The notes below the pieces were generated by a model. It did no database searches. It was not told the DNA's origin and worked only from the letters and a program-made list of their open reading frames with translations. The translations under genes were made by a program, and so were the position numbers. Below, piece by piece: positions 53,002 through 62,020 of a stretch of 64,000 nt of DNA. The stretch comes from Nonomuraea soli (GTDB lineage Bacteria; Actinomycetota; Actinomycetes; Streptosporangiales; Streptosporangiaceae), in NCBI RefSeq assembly GCF_013761175.1, contig NZ_JACDUR010000006.1:124001-188000 (forward strand), in the 5' to 3' direction. Position 1 is the first letter of the stretch; each line of letters starts with the position of its first letter.

Positions 53002-54882
53002 GTGGGCAAGCTGCTTGCTTCGATCAGGGGGCCGGAAGATCTGAAGAGGCTCGACGTCGGAGAGCTGCCAGGGCTGGCGGGGGAGATCCGTGACCTGCTG
53101 GTCGACTCCTGCGCCAAGACGGGCGGCCACCTGGGGCCGAACCTGGGCGTGGTGGAGCTGACGATCGCGCTCCACCGGGTCTTCGACTCGCCCGACGACC
53201 CGATCATCTGGGACACCGGCCACCAGTCGTACGTCCACAAGATGCTCACCGGGCGCGCCGAGGGCTTCAAGGCGCTCAAGCAGGAGGGCGGCCTGTCCGG
53301 CTACCCCTCCCAGGGCGAGTCCGGCCACGACTTCGTGGAGAACTCCCACGCCTCGACCGCGCTGTCGTACGGCGAGGGCATGGCCAAGGCCTTCAAGCTG
53401 CGCGGCGAGCGCGACCGCACCGTGGTCTCGGTCATCGGCGACGGCGCGCTGACCGGCGGCATGGCCTGGGAGGCGCTCAACAACGTCGCCGAGCACGACG
53501 ACCTGCGCCTGGTCATCGTCGTCAACGACAACGGCCGTTCCTACAGCCCGACCATCGGCGGCCTGGGCCGCCACCTCGCCTCGCTGCGGGTCACCCGGCG
53601 CTACGAGGAGATGCTCGACTTCTTCAAGGGCAAGCTCGAGAACGTCCCGCTCGTCTACGACGCGCTCCACGGCTTCAAGAAGGGCGTCAAGGACATCGTC
53701 GCCCCCCAGGTCATGTTCGAGGACCTGGGCCTGAAGTACGTCGGGCCCATCGACGGCCACGACGAGCAGGCCATGGAGGCGGCGCTGCGCACGGCGCGCG
53801 ACTTCGGCGGGCCGGTCATCGTCCACTGCGTGACCCAGAAGGGCCGCGGCTACGCCCCGGCCGAGAACCACGAAGAGGACCAGTTCCACTCGCCCGGCGC
53901 CTTCGACCGCGCGACCGGTCTCGAGAAGCCCAAGGGCCGCATCTGGACCAACGTCTTCGCCGAGGAGCTCGTCCGCCTGGGCGGCGAGCGCGACGACCTG
54001 GTCGCCATCACCGCCGCCATGCTTCACCCGACCGGGCTCAACGAGTTCGCCGAGGCCTTCCCGACGCGCACGTTCGACGTCGGCATCGCCGAGCAGCACG
54101 CCCTCACCAGCGCCGCCGGGCTGGCGCTCGGCGGCCTGCACCCGGTGGTGGCCGTCTACGCCACCTTCCTCAACCGCGCCTTCGACCAGCTGCTGATGGA
54201 CGTGGCGCTGCACAAGCTGCCGGTCACCGTCGTGCTCGACCGCGCCGGCGTCACCGGCGACGACGGCGCCTCCCACAACGGCATGTGGGACCTGTCGATC
54301 CTGCAGGTCGTCCCAGGCCTGCGCATCGCCGTGCCCCGCGACGGCGAGCGCCTGGAGGAGCTCCTGCGCGAGGCGGTGGAGGTCTCCGACGCTCCCACCG
54401 TCCTGCGTTTCCCGAAGGGCCCGGTCGCCGCCTCGATCGAGGCCGTCGGCAAGCTCGGCGAGATGGACGTGCTGCGCGCGGGCGACCCCGACGTGCTGCT
54501 CGTGGCGGTCGGGCCGATGGCCCAGGCCGCCCTCGACGCCGCCGTGCTGCTCGACGCCCAGGGCATCTCCGCCACGGTCGTCGACCCGCGCTGGGTCAAG
54601 CCGCTCGACGAGGCGCTGGTGCTGGCGGCGGGAGCGCACAAGCTCGTCGCCGTGGTCGAGGACAACGGCCGCGTCGGCGGCGTCGGCGACGCCGTGTCGC
54701 GCCTGCTGCGCGACAACGACGTCGACGTGCCCGTGCGCACCTTCGGCATCCCGCAGCGTTTCCTCGACCACGCCAAGCGGGCGGCGATCCTCGGGCAGAT
54801 CGGCCTCACGGGGCAGGACCTGGCCCGCGAGATCACCGAGGCCGTCGCCAAGCGCAGCACTCCCATCGACGCGCCGCACTAG
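53002..54882 (+). CDS. dxs: 1-deoxy-D-xylulose-5-phosphate synthase
   Basis: A 626-residue thiamine-diphosphate enzyme that condenses pyruvate and glyceraldehyde-3-phosphate in the first step of the MEP isoprenoid pathway. Landmarks: GGHLGPNLGVVELTIALH, DTGHQSYVHKMLTGR, the ThDP motif GDGALTGGMAWEALNN, and DRAGVTGDDGASHNGMWDLS in the transketolase-like domain. GTG 53002 is preceded by AGAGGGG. Full length. It closes the conserved dut-dxs gene neighbourhood that the accessory DNA has expanded. Confidence 0.97.
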   Translation: MGKLLASIRGPEDLKRLDVGELPGLAGEIRDLLVDSCAKTGGHLGPNLGVVELTIALHRVFDSPDDPIIWDTGHQSYVHKMLTGRAEGFKALKQEGGLSGYPSQGESGHDFVENSHASTALSYGEGMAKAFKLRGERDRTVVSVIGDGALTGGMAWEALNNVAEHDDLRLVIVVNDNGRSYSPTIGGLGRHLASLRVTRRYEEMLDFFKGKLENVPLVYDALHGFKKGVKDIVAPQVMFEDLGLKYVGPIDGHDEQAMEAALRTARDFGGPVIVHCVTQKGRGYAPAENHEEDQFHSPGAFDRATGLEKPKGRIWTNVFAEELVRLGGERDDLVAITAAMLHPTGLNEFAEAFPTRTFDVGIAEQHALTSAAGLALGGLHPVVAVYATFLNRAFDQLLMDVALHKLPVTVVLDRAGVTGDDGASHNGMWDLSILQVVPGLRIAVPRDGERLEELLREAVEVSDAPTVLRFPKGPVAASIEAVGKLGEMDVLRAGDPDVLLVAVGPMAQAALDAAVLLDAQGISATVVDPRWVKPLDEALVLAAGAHKLVAVVEDNGRVGGVGDAVSRLLRDNDVDVPVRTFGIPQRFLDHAKRAAILGQIGLTGQDLAREITEAVAKRSTPIDAPH

Positions 54883-54898
54883 GCCTTCCAGAAATATA

Positions 54899-54910
54899 TA
54901 GATCGGTCTA
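54899..54910. promoter_or_regulatory. TAGATCGGTCTA operator overlapping the tetR promoter
   Basis: Arms TAGA/TCTA with partial inner symmetry, ending on the first bases of a TATTAT -10 box (54909-54914) whose predicted start is the GTG at 54921. A closely similar site stands before the next gene (55527-55538), so the TetR protein probably binds both. Confidence 0.65.
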
Positions 54911-54920
54911 TTATCCCCTT

Positions 54921-55478
54921 GTGGGCCACAAGGGGACGGAAACGCGCGAGCGGATCCTCGACGCGTCGGAGAAGCTGATCGAGTCGGGCGGATACTTCAA
55001 CGCCGGGCTCAATCAGGTGATCGCGGTCAGCGGCGCACCCCGCGGCTCGCTCTACTTCCATTTTCCGGAAGGGAAGGACCAGATCGTCGGCGAATCCCTG
55101 CGGCGGGCGGGTGCCACGATCGGCGGCGTCCTGGAAGGGCTGGCCGACTCCGGTGGCTCCGCCGCGGAGTTCGTCGAGGCGGTCATCGCCCACCTGGGCG
55201 ATCGGCTCGAGGAGTCCGGCTGGGCCAGAGGGTGTCCGGTGGCCACCGTCGCGCTGGAGATGGCGGCCGTCAACGACGACTTGCAGCAAGCCTGCTCGGA
55301 TGTGTACACGGCGTGGACGGCCGCACTGGCGTCCCGTCTCGACGGGCGCCTCGATGCCGACGACCTCGCGGTCACCCTGCTCGCGCTGATAGAGGGTGGG
55401 CTGGTGCTCGCCAAGGCGCATCGAAGCAGGGAGCCGCTGGAGCGTGTGGGTCGCCAGGTCGCCACGCTGCTGCCCTGA
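54921..55478 (+). CDS. TetR-family transcriptional regulator
   Basis: A 185-residue repressor. Residues 5-50 form the TetR helix-turn-helix (GTETRERILDASEKLIESGGYFNAGLNQVIAVSGAPRGSLYFHFPEGKDQ); the rest resembles the LmrA/YxaF-like ligand-binding domain (GWARGCPVATVALEM). GTG 54921 appears leaderless, with a TATTAT -10 six bases upstream. It starts 38 bases after dxs and ends at a classical terminator, so it is its own transcript. Probable autorepressor and repressor of the gene at 55552. Confidence 0.9.
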   Translation: MGHKGTETRERILDASEKLIESGGYFNAGLNQVIAVSGAPRGSLYFHFPEGKDQIVGESLRRAGATIGGVLEGLADSGGSAAEFVEAVIAHLGDRLEESGWARGCPVATVALEMAAVNDDLQQACSDVYTAWTAALASRLDGRLDADDLAVTLLALIEGGLVLAKAHRSREPLERVGRQVATLLP

Positions 55479-55482
55479 CAAG

Positions 55483-55511
55483 GAGCCCGTCCTCTCGACG
55501 GGCTCTTTTTT
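55483..55511 (+). terminator. Intrinsic terminator after tetR
   Basis: GAGCCCGTC (55483-55491) and GACGGGCTC (55497-55505) with a five-base loop, followed by six T. One of the few U-tract terminators in the window. Confidence 0.88.
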
Positions 55512-55526
55512 GGGGCATGAAATATG

Positions 55527-55538
55527 TAGACCAGTCTA
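55527..55538. promoter_or_regulatory. TAGACCAGTCTA operator before the epimerase-hydrolase gene
   Basis: Perfect arms TAGAC/GTCTA around CA, 13 bases upstream of ATG 55552, between terminator and ribosome-binding site (GGGAG). Matches the site at 54899. Confidence 0.7.
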
Positions 55539-55551
55539 TAGGGAGCTCGTC

Positions 55552-57210
55552 ATGGACGCGATCGTCTTCGGCGCGGCCGGCTTCATCGGCCGATCGCTCG
55601 TCGCGGAACTGCTCGGCAGAGGCCAGAAGGTGGGGGCGGCCGTCCGCAAGGACACCCTCACACCGTGGCTGGAGGGACGCGGCGTCGACACCAGCGGCTT
55701 GACGCTGGTCCAGGCCGACGTCACCCGGCCACTCGATCACGTGCCGGCGGCGCGCGACGTCTACAACACCGCCGCCCGGTTCGCCTTCGGGCTCGGCGTG
55801 CAGGAAGCGCGGGCCGTCAACGTGCAGGGCGCGCTCAGCGTTGTCGACTGGGCGGCGACGCTACCGGAGCTGCGGCGACTCGTGCACGTCAGCGGTTACC
55901 GGGTCAGCGGGGCCCAGGCCGACTACGCGAGACTGGGCGCCTATGAGGCCTCCAAGGTCGAGGCCGATCACGCGGTCCGCGCGAGGGCGGCGGAGCTGAA
56001 GGTCCCGCTGTCGATCGCCAACCCCAGCACGGTGATCGGGCCCGGCCAGTACCTCGGCCTGGCATCGCTCGTCGAGAACCTGTGGAACGGGCGGCTGACC
56101 GCCCTCCCCGGCGGGGCCGACACCTTCCTGCCGGTCGTCACGAGTGACTTCTTCGCCGCCTTCCTGGCCGAGATCCCCGCCGAGCCCGAGGGCGAGGCCT
56201 ACTGGGTGCTGGACGACAGCACCCCGAACCTGCCCGGCCTGATCGCCGCGGTCGCCGGTCACCTGGGGATGGGCGCCCCTCGCCGGCACATCCCGGCCGG
56301 CCTGCTACGCCGGCTGCCGCGACGGCTCACCGGGGCCGATCCCGAGACGCTGTCGTTCCTGTCGTCCGACAGGTATCCGACGGCCTCGGCCCGCGCCCTG
56401 GCCGACCGGGTGGGCCTGCGATGGCCGCCCGTCACCGACGCGCTGCGCACGTGGGCCGATGATCTCGTGGCCTCCCGCTTCGGCCGGGACACGCCCCGGA
56501 TCACACCGTACGGCTTCCGCGAACGTACGTGGGTCGCCGGCGAGCCGTACCGGCCCGCCTATGTGCTGCTGCACGGACTGCCGATGAACGCCGACGTCTG
56601 GGCGCCGCTCGCCGGGCACCTGCGCGCCCCCCTGCTCGCTCCCGACCTGCCAGGACTGGGCCGTTCCGCGCCAGGCGAGCGGCCCACGCACGAGTGGCTG
56701 GCCCGGCTGATGGAGCCGGTGCGGACCCGGCCGGTGATGGTGGCCCACTCCGTGGCCTGCCTTCCCGCCCTGCGGTTCGCGATCGAGCACCCCGATCGCA
56801 TCGACAGACTCGTGCTCATCGCCCCGCCCTTCCTTCAGGCGCCCGGCCCTCGGCTGCACCGATCGTTCCTGGCAGCCCCCTTGATGAGGCGGATGACCGC
56901 CGCGCGCCTGGCCGGCGCCCTCGGCCTGCCGGACGGGCCGGAAGTGGGCAGTGCGGCGGCCGACCTGCGCCGCCCCGGGGTAGCACGGCGCGTGGCCGCG
57001 GCGGCGCGCACGGCTCACGCCGGACGGCCGGTCGCGCGGGCCCTCCTGGAGCGGGTGCGGGTACCCGTCGAGATCATCGTGGGCTCCGCCGATCCACTGG
57101 TCGGGGAGCTCGGCCATCTTGTGACGGAGGTGGCGGGCACCGGGCACTACCCCCAGCTCACCCACCCGGCGGCGGTCGCCGGTCGTCTACTCCCCGCAGG
57201 AGGCGTGTGA
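55552..57210 (+). CDS. Fusion of NAD-dependent epimerase/dehydratase and alpha/beta-hydrolase
   Basis: A 552-residue two-domain protein. Residues 1-320 are an extended SDR: VFGAAGFIGRSLVAELLGRG (GxxGxxG), VHVSGYRVSG and YARLGAYEASKVEAD (YxxxK shifted). Residues 345-552 are an alpha/beta-hydrolase (YVLLHGLPMNADVW oxyanion region, VAHSVACLP nucleophile elbow with Ser, VPVEIIVGSADPLVG acid, GTGHYPQLTHP His). One polypeptide may reduce and hydrolyse the same small molecule. The gene is directly behind a TetR gene and a matching operator, so it is probably induced by its substrate. Confidence 0.85.
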   Translation: MDAIVFGAAGFIGRSLVAELLGRGQKVGAAVRKDTLTPWLEGRGVDTSGLTLVQADVTRPLDHVPAARDVYNTAARFAFGLGVQEARAVNVQGALSVVDWAATLPELRRLVHVSGYRVSGAQADYARLGAYEASKVEADHAVRARAAELKVPLSIANPSTVIGPGQYLGLASLVENLWNGRLTALPGGADTFLPVVTSDFFAAFLAEIPAEPEGEAYWVLDDSTPNLPGLIAAVAGHLGMGAPRRHIPAGLLRRLPRRLTGADPETLSFLSSDRYPTASARALADRVGLRWPPVTDALRTWADDLVASRFGRDTPRITPYGFRERTWVAGEPYRPAYVLLHGLPMNADVWAPLAGHLRAPLLAPDLPGLGRSAPGERPTHEWLARLMEPVRTRPVMVAHSVACLPALRFAIEHPDRIDRLVLIAPPFLQAPGPRLHRSFLAAPLMRRMTAARLAGALGLPDGPEVGSAAADLRRPGVARRVAAAARTAHAGRPVARALLERVRVPVEIIVGSADPLVGELGHLVTEVAGTGHYPQLTHPAAVAGRLLPAGGV

Positions 57211-57238
57211 CCACCTATTGTGTGGGCAACATCACAGT

Positions 57239-58690
57239 GTGGAGATCTTTCGCACCAAGAGCGTTGAGCAGTCCATCCAGGACACCGAGGCACCCGAGCA
57301 TCAGCTCAGGAAGCGCCTGAACGCCGTCGACCTCACGGTTTTCGGCATCGGCGTGATCATCGGTACCGGCATCTTCGTGCTGACCGGCCAGGTGGCCAAG
57401 AACACCGCCGGGCCCGCGGTGGCCCTCTCCTTCGTCGTGGCGGGCATCGTGTGCGGTCTGGCCGCCCTGTGTTACGCGGAGTTCGCCTCGACGGTGCCGG
57501 TGGCGGGCAGCGCCTACACCTTCGCCTTCGCCACGCTGGGGGAGTTCCCCGCGTGGATCATCGGCTGGGACCTGATGCTGGAGCTGGCCCTGGCGGCGGC
57601 GGTGGTGGCGGTCGGCTGGTCGCAGTACTTCGTGTCGCTGATGAGCAGTATCGGGATAGAGATCCCGTCGCTCGTCCTGTTCGGCAAGGATCTCAACGTC
57701 CCCGCGATGATCATCATCGCGATCCTCACCGCGGTGCTGATCGCGGGCATCAAGCTCTCCTCGCGGCTCAACCTGGTGATCGTCATCATCAAGGTCAGCG
57801 TCGTGCTCCTGGTGATCGTCGCCGGGCTCTTCTACGTCAACGGCGACAACTACACCCCCTTCATCCCGCCCGCGGAGTCCACGCCGGGTGTCGAGGGGCT
57901 CAAGGCGCCGCTGATCCAGGTGCTGTTCGGCATCACCCCGGTGGCGTTCGGCGTGATCGGCATCTTCTCCGCCGCCGCTCTCGTCTTCTTCGCCTACATC
58001 GGCTTCGACATCGTGGCCACCGCCGCGGAGGAGACCGTCAACCCGCAGCGCAACCTGCCGCGTGGCATCCTCGGCTCGCTGGCCATCTGCACCATCCTCT
58101 ACGTGGCCGTCTCGCTGGTCGTGGTGGGCATGCAGCCCTACAGCGAACTCAACGAGGACGCTCCCTTGGCCGAGGCCTTCCGGGCGGTGAACCAGCCGTG
58201 GATCGCCTCGCTGATCAGCATCGGCGCGATCATCGGCCTGCTGGCGGTGGTGATGATCCTGCTGCTCGGCCAGACCCGGGTGTTGTTCGCCATGTGCCGC
58301 GACGGGCTGCTGCCCAGGGGGCTGGCCAAGGTGCATCCCAAGTACGGCACGCCGGCCAGGGTGACGCTGCTCGTGGGAGTGGTCTCGCTGATCCTGGCCT
58401 CGTTCATCCCGCTCAGCGCGCTGGCCGAACTGGTCAACATCGGCACGCTCTTCGCGTTCGTGGTGGTCTCGATCGGCGTCGTGGTGCTCCGCCGTACGCG
58501 GCCCGACCTGCCCCGGGCCTTCCGCACCCCGCTGGTCCCGCTGGTCCCGATCCTGGCGGTGCTGTCGTGCGTCTACCTGATGCTCAACCTGCCTGTGGAG
58601 ACGTGGCTGCGCTTCGTCGTCTGGATGGTGATCGGTCTCATCGTGTACTTCGCCTATGGGTACTGGCACAGCAGGGCCGCTCGTAGGTAA
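57239..58690 (+). CDS. APC-superfamily amino acid permease
   Basis: A 483-residue transporter with 12 helices. LTVFGIGVIIGTGIFVLTGQVAKNTAGPAV is the TM1 motif of the cationic amino acid/YhdG branch; SAAALVFFAYIGFDIVATAAEETVNPQRNLPRGIL is the TM6 region with conserved Glu. I chose GTG 57239 (MEIFRTKSVEQ) since TATTGT at 57216-57221 could be its -10 box; a TTG at 57218 is also in frame. It should import an amino acid such as Lys or Arg. Confidence 0.88.
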   Translation: MEIFRTKSVEQSIQDTEAPEHQLRKRLNAVDLTVFGIGVIIGTGIFVLTGQVAKNTAGPAVALSFVVAGIVCGLAALCYAEFASTVPVAGSAYTFAFATLGEFPAWIIGWDLMLELALAAAVVAVGWSQYFVSLMSSIGIEIPSLVLFGKDLNVPAMIIIAILTAVLIAGIKLSSRLNLVIVIIKVSVVLLVIVAGLFYVNGDNYTPFIPPAESTPGVEGLKAPLIQVLFGITPVAFGVIGIFSAAALVFFAYIGFDIVATAAEETVNPQRNLPRGILGSLAICTILYVAVSLVVVGMQPYSELNEDAPLAEAFRAVNQPWIASLISIGAIIGLLAVVMILLLGQTRVLFAMCRDGLLPRGLAKVHPKYGTPARVTLLVGVVSLILASFIPLSALAELVNIGTLFAFVVVSIGVVVLRRTRPDLPRAFRTPLVPLVPILAVLSCVYLMLNLPVETWLRFVVWMVIGLIVYFAYGYWHSRAARR

Positions 58691-58797
58691 GTTCTCGCGG
58701 ACAACAAATGTTACCGTCCTGTGTCTGGCGCCTCTCATGGGTGGGGATTACGTTGTGCCAAACAACATTCACCCCCCCATGAGAAAGGCCCACGCGC

Positions 58798-59928
58798 ATG
58801 CGCAAGGGGATTTTCACGATCGGCGCCGCCATGGTGGCGCTCTCCCTCGGTCTCACCGCCTGCGGGGGCGAAAGCGGTGACACCTCCGCCGGGACCGGCG
58901 CCTCCGCCTCGCCCGGTGCTTCGTCGGCGGCCCCGGCCGCCAAGGGCAAGGTCGGCGTGATCCTGCCCGACAGCAAGTCCTCGGTCCGCTGGGAGACGGC
59001 CGACCGCAAGTACCTGGAAGAGGCCTTCAAGGCCGCGGGCGTCGAGTACGACATCCAGAACGCCCAGGGCGACAAGGCCGCCTTCCAGACGATCGCCGAC
59101 CAGATGATCACCAGTGGCGTCACCGTGCTCGCCATCGTCAACCTCGACAGCGGCACCGGCAAGGCCGTCCTCGACAAGGCCAAGGCCCAGGGCATCGCCA
59201 CGATCGACTACGACCGCCTCACCCTCGGCGGCAACGCCGACTACTACGTCAGCTTCGACAACACCGCCGTCGGCAAGCTGCAGGGCGAGGGCCTGGTCAA
59301 GTGCCTGACCGACCAGAAGGCCGAGAAGCCGGTGATCGCGCGCCTGAACGGCTCGCCCACCGACAACAACGCCACCCTCTTCAAGCAGGGCTACGACGGC
59401 GTGCTGCAGCCCAAGTTCGACGCCGGTGAGTACGTCGCCGGACCGGACGACTCCGTGCCCGACTGGGACAACGCCCAGGCCGGCACCATCTTCGAGCAGC
59501 AGCTCACCAAGGAGCCGAAGATCGCCGGCGTGCTCGCCGCCAACGACGGCCTCGGCAACGCCGCCATCACCGTGCTGAAGAAGAACAACCTCAACGGCAA
59601 GGTCCCGGTCACCGGCCAGGACGCCACCGTTCAGGGCCTGCAGAACATCCTCAACGGCGACCAGTGCATGACCGTCTACAAGGCCGTCAAGCAGGAGGCC
59701 GACGCGACCGCCAAGCTCGCGATCGCGCTCGCCAACGGCGAGAAGCCGGCCGCGACCGGCACCGTCAAGGACACCGAGACCAACGCGGACGTCCCCGCCG
59801 TGCTGCTGACCCCCGTCGCCATCTTCAAGGACAACGTGAAGGACGTCGTCGCCGACAACTTCGTGACCAAGGAAGAGCTGTGCGCCGGCGAGTTCGCCGC
59901 CAAGTGCGCCGAGGCAGGAATCAGCTAG
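58798..59928 (+). CDS. Sugar ABC transporter substrate-binding lipoprotein (XylF-like)
   Basis: A 376-residue lipoprotein (signal MRKGIFTIGAAMVALSLGLTAC; lipobox LTAC) of the type-1 periplasmic-binding fold: GKVGVILPDSKSSVRWETADRKYLEEAF, IVNLDSGTGKAVLDKAKAQGIATIDYDRLT, YVSFDNTAVGKLQGEGL and VPVTGQDATVQGLQNILNGDQCMTVYK match xylose-binding XylF proteins. It captures sugar outside the membrane for the ATPase and permease that follow. A GTTG...CAAC element lies 45-60 bases upstream and may be an operator of the ROK regulator encoded downstream. Confidence 0.93.
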   Translation: MRKGIFTIGAAMVALSLGLTACGGESGDTSAGTGASASPGASSAAPAAKGKVGVILPDSKSSVRWETADRKYLEEAFKAAGVEYDIQNAQGDKAAFQTIADQMITSGVTVLAIVNLDSGTGKAVLDKAKAQGIATIDYDRLTLGGNADYYVSFDNTAVGKLQGEGLVKCLTDQKAEKPVIARLNGSPTDNNATLFKQGYDGVLQPKFDAGEYVAGPDDSVPDWDNAQAGTIFEQQLTKEPKIAGVLAANDGLGNAAITVLKKNNLNGKVPVTGQDATVQGLQNILNGDQCMTVYKAVKQEADATAKLAIALANGEKPAATGTVKDTETNADVPAVLLTPVAIFKDNVKDVVADNFVTKEELCAGEFAAKCAEAGIS

Positions 59929-59937
59929 TTCCCCCGC

Positions 59938-59972
59938 GTACGGCTACCGCCCGCCGAGGGCGGTAGCCGTAC
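59938..59972 (+). terminator. 15-bp perfect stem-loop between binding-protein and ATPase genes
   Basis: GTACGGCTACCGCCC (59938-59952) and GGGCGGTAGCCGTAC (59958-59972) with loop GCCGA. No T-run. Such hairpins behind binding-protein genes usually stabilise or partly terminate the mRNA so that binding protein exceeds the membrane complex. Confidence 0.75.
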
Positions 59973-59995
59973 CCCTCTTCCAAGGAGCACCCACA

Positions 59996-60763
59996 GTGAC
60001 CACCCCGGTCCTGGAGCTGCGCGGGATCGACAAGAGCTTCGGTCCCGTCCAGGTCCTTCACGACGTCGCCTTCTCGGCCTATCCCGGTGAGGTGACCGCA
60101 CTCGTCGGCGACAACGGCGCGGGCAAGTCCACGCTGGTCAAGTGCATCGGCGGCATCTATTCGATCGATTCTGGCGAGTACTACTTCGAGGGCAACTCCG
60201 TCACGGTGAGCAGCCCGCGCGAGGCCGCCGCGCTCGGCGTGGAGATCGTCTACCAGGACCTGGCGCTCTGCGACAACCTGGACATCGTGCAGAACATGTT
60301 CCTGGGCCGGGAGCGTAAGAGCGGCCTGGTCCTCGACGAGGCCACGATGGAGGAGATGGCCGCCAAGACCCTGGCGGGCCTGTCGGTGCGCACGGTCAAG
60401 TCGCTGCGCCAGCACGTCTCCAGCCTGTCGGGCGGTCAGCGCCAGACCGTGGCGATCGCCAAGGCGGTGCTCTGGAACAGCAAGGTCGTCATCCTCGACG
60501 AGCCGACCGCCGCGCTCGGCGTCGCCCAGACCGCGCAGGTGCTGGAACTGGTGCGTCAGCTGGCCGACAAGGGCCTGGCCGTCGTGCTCATCTCGCACAA
60601 CCTCAACGACGTCTTCGCCGTCTCCGACCGGATCGCGGCGCTCTACCTCGGCCGCATGGCGGCCCAGGTCAAGGCCTCCGAGGTCACTCACTCGCAGGTC
60701 GTCGAACTGATCACCTCCGGCCGCAGCGGCACGCTCGGCCTGACGAACGGCAGTGGCTCATGA
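59996..60763 (+). CDS. Sugar ABC transporter ATP-binding protein
   Basis: A 255-residue single-domain ATPase: Walker A GDNGAGKST, Q-loop VYQD, signature LSGGQRQTVAIAKA, Walker B VVILDEPTAALG and the H-loop SHN. E. coli XylG and MglA have two fused ATPase domains (~500 residues); this short form acts as a homodimer, as in many actinobacterial xylose-type systems. GTG 59996 has AAGGAG upstream. Its stop overlaps the permease start by four bases. Confidence 0.95.
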   Translation: MTTPVLELRGIDKSFGPVQVLHDVAFSAYPGEVTALVGDNGAGKSTLVKCIGGIYSIDSGEYYFEGNSVTVSSPREAAALGVEIVYQDLALCDNLDIVQNMFLGRERKSGLVLDEATMEEMAAKTLAGLSVRTVKSLRQHVSSLSGGQRQTVAIAKAVLWNSKVVILDEPTAALGVAQTAQVLELVRQLADKGLAVVLISHNLNDVFAVSDRIAALYLGRMAAQVKASEVTHSQVVELITSGRSGTLGLTNGSGS

Positions 60764-61986
60764 GCGTCGACACCCTGCCCCAGAAAGTCGAGTCGCAGGC
60801 CATCGTCAAGGAGTACGTCCAGCGGGTGCGCGGCGGCGACCTGGGCGCCCTCCCGGCCATCTTCGGGCTGGTCGTGCTCGTCGGCGTCTTCTCGGTGCTG
60901 CGGCCGATCTTCTTCTCGCCCGGCAACTTCGCCAACCTTCTCACGCAGGGCGCGGTCTACGTCGTCATCGCGATGGGCCTGATCTTCGTCCTGCTGCTCG
61001 GCGAGATCGACCTGTCGGCCGGCTTCGCCAGCGGCGTCTGCGCGGTCGTCATGTCGGTCACGCTGGTGAACGTGGGCGTGCCCTGGTACGTCGCGATCCT
61101 CGCGGCCATGGCCACGGGCGTCGTGATCGGCCTGATCCTGGGCTCGCTCGTCGCCAAACTCGGCATCCCGTCGTTCGTCGTGACGCTGGCCGCCTTCATC
61201 GCCTTCCAGGGTGTCGTCCTGCTGATCCTGGGCCAGGGCAACATCATCTCGGTGCGCGACCAGACCATCTTCGCCATCTCCAACAAGAACCTGCCGCCGT
61301 GGCTGGGCTGGGGACTGGCCGCCGCCGCCGTGGCGGGCTACGCCGCCGTGCAGCTCGTACAGGCGCGCAACCGCAGCAAGCGCGGGCTGGCCATCGCGCC
61401 CCCGCTGGTCATCGGCGGTCGCGTCGCGGCCGTGGCGCTCGTCATCGGCCTGGCCGTCTACGTGCTCAACCTCGACCGCGGCCGCGCCATCCCGCTCATG
61501 GGCGTGCCGATCGTGGTGCCGGTCATCCTGTTCTTCCTGCTGCTGTGGACGTTCGTGCTGCGCCGTACCGCCTTCGGGCGGCACATCTACGCGGTCGGCG
61601 GCAACGCCGAGGCCGCCCGGCGGGCGGGCATCCCCGTCGACCGGATCAAGATCGCCTGCTTCGTGATCTGCTCCTTCATGGCGTCGGTCGGCGGCGTGCT
61701 CGCCGTCTCGCGCGCCGCGTCGGTCGACCCGAACACCGGAGGCAGCAACGTCCTGCTCTTCTCCGTCGGTGCCGCCGTCATCGGCGGTACGAGCCTCTTC
61801 GGCGGCAAGGGGCGGGCGCTGGACGCGATCCTGGGCGGCGCGGTCGTGGCCGTCGTCGAGAACGGCATGGGTCTCATGGGCTACGGATCCGGCCAGAAGT
61901 TCGTCGTGACCGGTTCGGTGCTGCTGCTCGCGGCCAGCGTGGACGCCCTTTCGCGCAAGCGGGCCGCGGCCACGGGCCACCGATAG
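60760..61986 (+). CDS. Sugar ABC transporter permease (XylH-like)
   Basis: A 408-residue permease with about ten helices: VYVVIAMGLIFVLLLGEIDLSAGFASGVCAVV and IPSFVVTLAAFIAFQGVVLLI and YAVGGNAEAARRAGIPVDRIKIACF (the EAA-like cytoplasmic loop) are characteristic of the ribose/xylose permease family. It forms the membrane channel with the ATPase. ATGA overlap with the ATPase gene. Confidence 0.94.
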   Translation: MSVDTLPQKVESQAIVKEYVQRVRGGDLGALPAIFGLVVLVGVFSVLRPIFFSPGNFANLLTQGAVYVVIAMGLIFVLLLGEIDLSAGFASGVCAVVMSVTLVNVGVPWYVAILAAMATGVVIGLILGSLVAKLGIPSFVVTLAAFIAFQGVVLLILGQGNIISVRDQTIFAISNKNLPPWLGWGLAAAAVAGYAAVQLVQARNRSKRGLAIAPPLVIGGRVAAVALVIGLAVYVLNLDRGRAIPLMGVPIVVPVILFFLLLWTFVLRRTAFGRHIYAVGGNAEAARRAGIPVDRIKIACFVICSFMASVGGVLAVSRAASVDPNTGGSNVLLFSVGAAVIGGTSLFGGKGRALDAILGGAVVAVVENGMGLMGYGSGQKFVVTGSVLLLAASVDALSRKRAAATGHR

Positions 61987-62020
61987 GGTGGATCTCTCCC
62001 ACCCGAAGGATGGAACGACG

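Noticed and set aside
54879..55481. 200-codon leftward ORF opposite tetR
   Set aside because: Exact antisense shadow of the TetR gene; the rightward frame has the HTH, promoter, operator and terminator.
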